Assembly: GCA_027485695.1 (NCBI GenBank)
Contig: JAIXQO010000001.1
Location: forward strand, 62,001 to 126,000
Direction of reading: 5' to 3'
Source: Pseudomonadota bacterium
Lineage (GTDB): Bacteria > Bdellovibrionota > UBA1018
Length of the DNA stretch: 64,000 bases
Position numbers and translations under genes: made by a program. How positions within the stretch are numbered: position 1 is the first letter of the stretch; each line of letters starts with the position of its first letter. Positions 59,412-64,000 of the stretch are shown in pieces. The notes under the pieces are model-generated. The model was not told the origin of the DNA, did no database searches, and saw only the letters and a list, made by a program, of their open reading frames with translations.

Positions 59412-59822
59412 ATGTCCAATACATCCAACACGCACTCCACCACCATCGGTTACTTACTTTGGATTTTCGGATTCACTGGTGCGCATCGATTTTATTACGG
59501 TAAACCCGTGACTGGCACGATCTGGTTTTTCACGGGAGGACTCTTGGGCATCGGTTGGTTCATCGACGTGTTCTTGATCCCCTCTATGGATCGCGAGGCG
59601 GATGCTCGTTTTCAAACGGGCGAGAGCGACTACAATGTCGCTTGGTTGCTCCTGACCTATTTGGGATTCTTCGGCGCTCATCGATTCTATCTCGGTAAGA
59701 TCGGAACTGGACTGATTTGGCTAGTCACGGCAGGTCTCTTCGGATTGGGTTACCTCTATGATTTTTGGACGCTGAATACCCAAGTTTCGGAGAAAAATAG
59801 GACAAATCCTTCTATTTCCTAG
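59412..59822 (+). CDS. TM2-domain membrane protein with duplicated TM2 unit
   Basis: Two copies of GxxGAHRFYxGKxxTGxIW ([36 protein letters not shown]). Confidence 0.88.
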   Translation: MSNTSNTHSTTIGYLLWIFGFTGAHRFYYGKPVTGTIWFFTGGLLGIGWFIDVFLIPSMDREADARFQTGESDYNVAWLLLTYLGFFGAHRFYLGKIGTGLIWLVTAGLFGLGYLYDFWTLNTQVSEKNRTNPSIS

Positions 59823-59872
59823 TCAATTCAAGGGTCTGGTTTGCAGGTACGTAGTTTGCTTCTTTTGGGGGT

Positions 59873-60703
59873 ATGTTGCAAAACGCCCACTATTTTTTTA
59901 GTTCCGGATTAAGCCAAGCCTACTTCGAATCGAACCACTCTCACGCAAAACCTACCGTCGTATTCGTTCACGGTTTTCCTCACACCCATGAACTCTGGCG
60001 CGACCAAGTGTCGGAGTTCGGCGAAACCCATCGAGTCATCACTTATGATTTGCGTGGATTCGGCGAGAGCGAAGGTGCGGGCAAGAACTACTTGATCGAC
60101 TACTACGTCGACGATTTGATCGCGCTGCTAGATCATTTGAAACTTCCCAAAGCAACGGTTTGCGGCCTCTCGATGGGCGGCTATATTGCGCTTCGGGCGA
60201 TCGCCCGGGAACCTTCGCGTTTCAATGGCTTAATCTTGGCAGATACATCGGCTGAACCGGATCAAAACGCCGCAAAATTGAAACGACTCGATCTCGTGAA
60301 AACGTTGGATGATCAAGGTCTCTCGACGTTTGTCGATGCCGTGATCAAAGGCGTGCTTCAACCCGCCACGATCGAGCAGAGCCCTGAGCGCTTGACCGAC
60401 CTAGACCACATGATCCGAGAGAACTCTGAACAAGCGATCACAGGAGCACTAGCCGCACTGTCCGCGCGGCTTGACTTGAACGATACGCTTTCTCAAATCA
60501 GCGTTCCGACCTTGATTCTAGTAGGCGAGGAGGACAAGACCACGCCACCAGAACTCTCCGAAAAACTCAAAACACAGATCGATGGATCAGAACTTGTGAA
60601 AATTCCGAGGGCAGGACATCTGAGCAATTGGGAAAATCCCGAGGCTTTCAATCATGCCTTACGCGCATTTCTTAAAAAGATGCCGGAACTTACTCCGGCT
60701 TGA
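59873..60703 (+). CDS. Alpha/beta hydrolase
   Basis: VVFVHGFPHTHELWRDQ, YDLRGFGESEG, VCGLSMGGYIALR, LILVGEEDKTTPPE, AGHLSNWE. Confidence 0.92.
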   Translation: MLQNAHYFFSSGLSQAYFESNHSHAKPTVVFVHGFPHTHELWRDQVSEFGETHRVITYDLRGFGESEGAGKNYLIDYYVDDLIALLDHLKLPKATVCGLSMGGYIALRAIAREPSRFNGLILADTSAEPDQNAAKLKRLDLVKTLDDQGLSTFVDAVIKGVLQPATIEQSPERLTDLDHMIRENSEQAITGALAALSARLDLNDTLSQISVPTLILVGEEDKTTPPELSEKLKTQIDGSELVKIPRAGHLSNWENPEAFNHALRAFLKKMPELTPA

Positions 60704-60727
60704 TCAGCTGCCTAGCACCTTGAAGAG

Positions 60728-61618
60728 CTATCGCTCTGTTTTACAAATCTGCCGAAGAGATCGGGCCAACTCTTTTTCTAAAGAAGATTGGTCCGTATTC
60801 TTACGTTTGACCAGATAGACCGGGTGTCGTTTTCGGTCGCGTATTACGGGACTTGACCAAGCCTCGAGCTGAAGTTCTTTCTTGGCGCGCTCGTTCTGAA
60901 GTCTGACGATGAACTCGGGTAGGTAAGCGACCGCCAAATCCTGCCGAACCAGTTCCAGTGCAGACTCGAGCAAAGTTACGGTAAATGCCAGTTTGCGCGG
61001 AAACTTCGAATCCTCCCAACCATCCAAACCTTGAACCTTGGTTGGCGTGGATTTCAGAGGTGTGTTCGGCACTACAAATGGCAATTCCGGGAACTCGTGA
61101 TTTTTCCAACGACTCTGACGGCAGGTGAAGATCCCCATTTCGATTTCCATCACTTTCAGGTGCTCCAAATCGGGATGTGGAATGGGAATAAACGTCAGAC
61201 CAATATCGATTCGTCGATCCACGAGCGCTTCTTCCAGCGCGCCGGGTATGAGTTCAAAAACATGTATCAACCGCTCGGATGATTTTGCAGATTTGAGCCA
61301 CTCACCCAGGAAATAGGTCGTGAACACCTCGAATGAACCGATTCGAACCGTCTCTCGAGACCGCAGAGGTTGGTCTGAGGATTTCAACGAATCACAACGG
61401 CTCAGGATATCTTCGATCTTCTCGAATACCGCGTGGGCTTGATCAGTAGGGCGAATCTCTCGCCCAACTCCCATAAATAGTTTTCGGTCCAACTCCGTTT
61501 CCAATGTCCGAATTGATTTGGAAACCGCCGACGGGGAAAGCCGCATGAGTTCCGCAGCTTTGCGGATATTGGAGGTGCGGTAGACGGTCTGGAACACCTT
61601 AAATCGATTGTAATCCAT
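60728..61618 (-). CDS. LysR-family transcriptional regulator
   Basis: FKVFQTVYRTSNIRKAAELMRLSPSAVSKSIRTLETELDRKLFM N-terminal wHTH. Confidence 0.9.
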   Translation of the reverse strand: MDYNRFKVFQTVYRTSNIRKAAELMRLSPSAVSKSIRTLETELDRKLFMGVGREIRPTDQAHAVFEKIEDILSRCDSLKSSDQPLRSRETVRIGSFEVFTTYFLGEWLKSAKSSERLIHVFELIPGALEEALVDRRIDIGLTFIPIPHPDLEHLKVMEIEMGIFTCRQSRWKNHEFPELPFVVPNTPLKSTPTKVQGLDGWEDSKFPRKLAFTVTLLESALELVRQDLAVAYLPEFIVRLQNERAKKELQLEAWSSPVIRDRKRHPVYLVKRKNTDQSSLEKELARSLRQICKTER

Positions 61619-61692
61619 AGGTGCACAATTGTACTCAATTACTCTCTTTTTTTCACCATAGGAATCGCCTAGTTTCCGTGGTCGGAGGTCCT

Positions 61693-62004
61693 ATGAAAAA
61701 AATAAGCCATTTAATTTTAACTTTCGTCGCACTCAGCGCAGCAAACGTTTTTGCGGAAGAAGTCGACAGCAGTCCATTTCCCGCCGAAGGTTACGCTTCA
61801 ATCACTTCAAGCGGTTGCTGGGGTCCGCTTTATCCTTGCGACGATGCCGAGTCGCAAATGAATCGGTTCGCGCGAAATACTTGCGGCCCTCGACTCACCG
61901 CCATTCAGGTGACTCCCATCGAAAGTTTCGTCGATATGGCGTTTGCTCGTCCAGGTTGCGTTTTCACTTGTACGACTCGTGCTCAATTTCGATGTGTTCT
62001 TTGA
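61693..62004 (+). CDS. Small hypothetical secreted Cys-containing protein
   Basis: Signal peptide MKKISHLILTFVALSAANVFAEE, 6 Cys in the mature part; in-frame ATG within ORF 61621-62004. Confidence 0.65.
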   Translation: MKKISHLILTFVALSAANVFAEEVDSSPFPAEGYASITSSGCWGPLYPCDDAESQMNRFARNTCGPRLTAIQVTPIESFVDMAFARPGCVFTCTTRAQFRCVL

Positions 62005-62008
62005 GATC

Positions 62009-62048
62009 AAACCGCGGAAATGGGATGAAGCGCCCGCTTCCGCGGTTT
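62009..62048 (+). terminator. Probable intrinsic terminator
   Basis: AAACCGCGGAA...TTCCGCGGTTT 11-bp perfect stem immediately after the stop codon; downstream T-tract is weak. Confidence 0.6.
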
Positions 62049-62205
62049 CATTAAAATCTATTTACTTCTGGATATCCAAGTTTGATCAAACTGGGGAATG
62101 ATAGGCTCGCCTTATTCACTCATAGAAAATATCTCTTTTACGAATGCACTCAGGTTGTTCAGACTAGCATCTAGTCCAAACTTCGTGATCCCTGTGCCGC
62201 TCTGA

Positions 62206-64000
<1,795 letters not shown>

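Noticed and set aside
61623-61634. Near-palindrome GCACAATTGTAC next to the LysR start
   Set aside because: Short, imperfect and placed within a few bases of the start codon; plausible autoregulatory site but not distinguishable from chance.

Overview
A 64 kb Gram-negative chromosomal window with about 45 densely packed protein-coding genes and one tRNA-Ser(GCT). I see no rRNA, CRISPR array, insertion sequence or phage module. Ordinary content includes: a partial cysN with a DUF2061-like/CysC fusion; a fatty acid desaturase with an MMPL/RND exporter; a Prc/CtpA-type protease; fadBA-like beta-oxidation genes; acyl-CoA dehydrogenases; gamma-glutamyltransferase; DedA; RecX; a PhoX-like protein; an M4 metalloprotease; and a 3'-truncated catalase-peroxidase with an apparent signal peptide. 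The most interesting region is about 12.7-27.6 kb. Its centre is a fusion of a class III aminotransferase with a cyanobacterial acyl-ACP-reductase (AAR)-like domain. This fusion is flanked on both sides by large dikinase-like enzymes with an ATP-grasp domain, a variable centre and a phosphohistidine swivel, but no PEP-binding barrel. The layout resembles PigC/TamQ condensing enzymes or rifampin phosphotransferase. Next come an overlapping operon of two P-loop (TMK-like) kinases, a ferritin-like diiron protein and a nucleotidyltransferase-like protein, then a divergent operon of a HAD phosphatase, a DAGK/sphingosine-kinase-like lipid kinase, a ThiL/AIRS-like kinase and an alpha-oxoamine (serine palmitoyltransferase-like) synthase. 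My hypothesis is an undescribed amino-lipid or fatty-amine conjugate pathway. All assignments come from reading the translated sequence and remembered family motifs. No database search was run.
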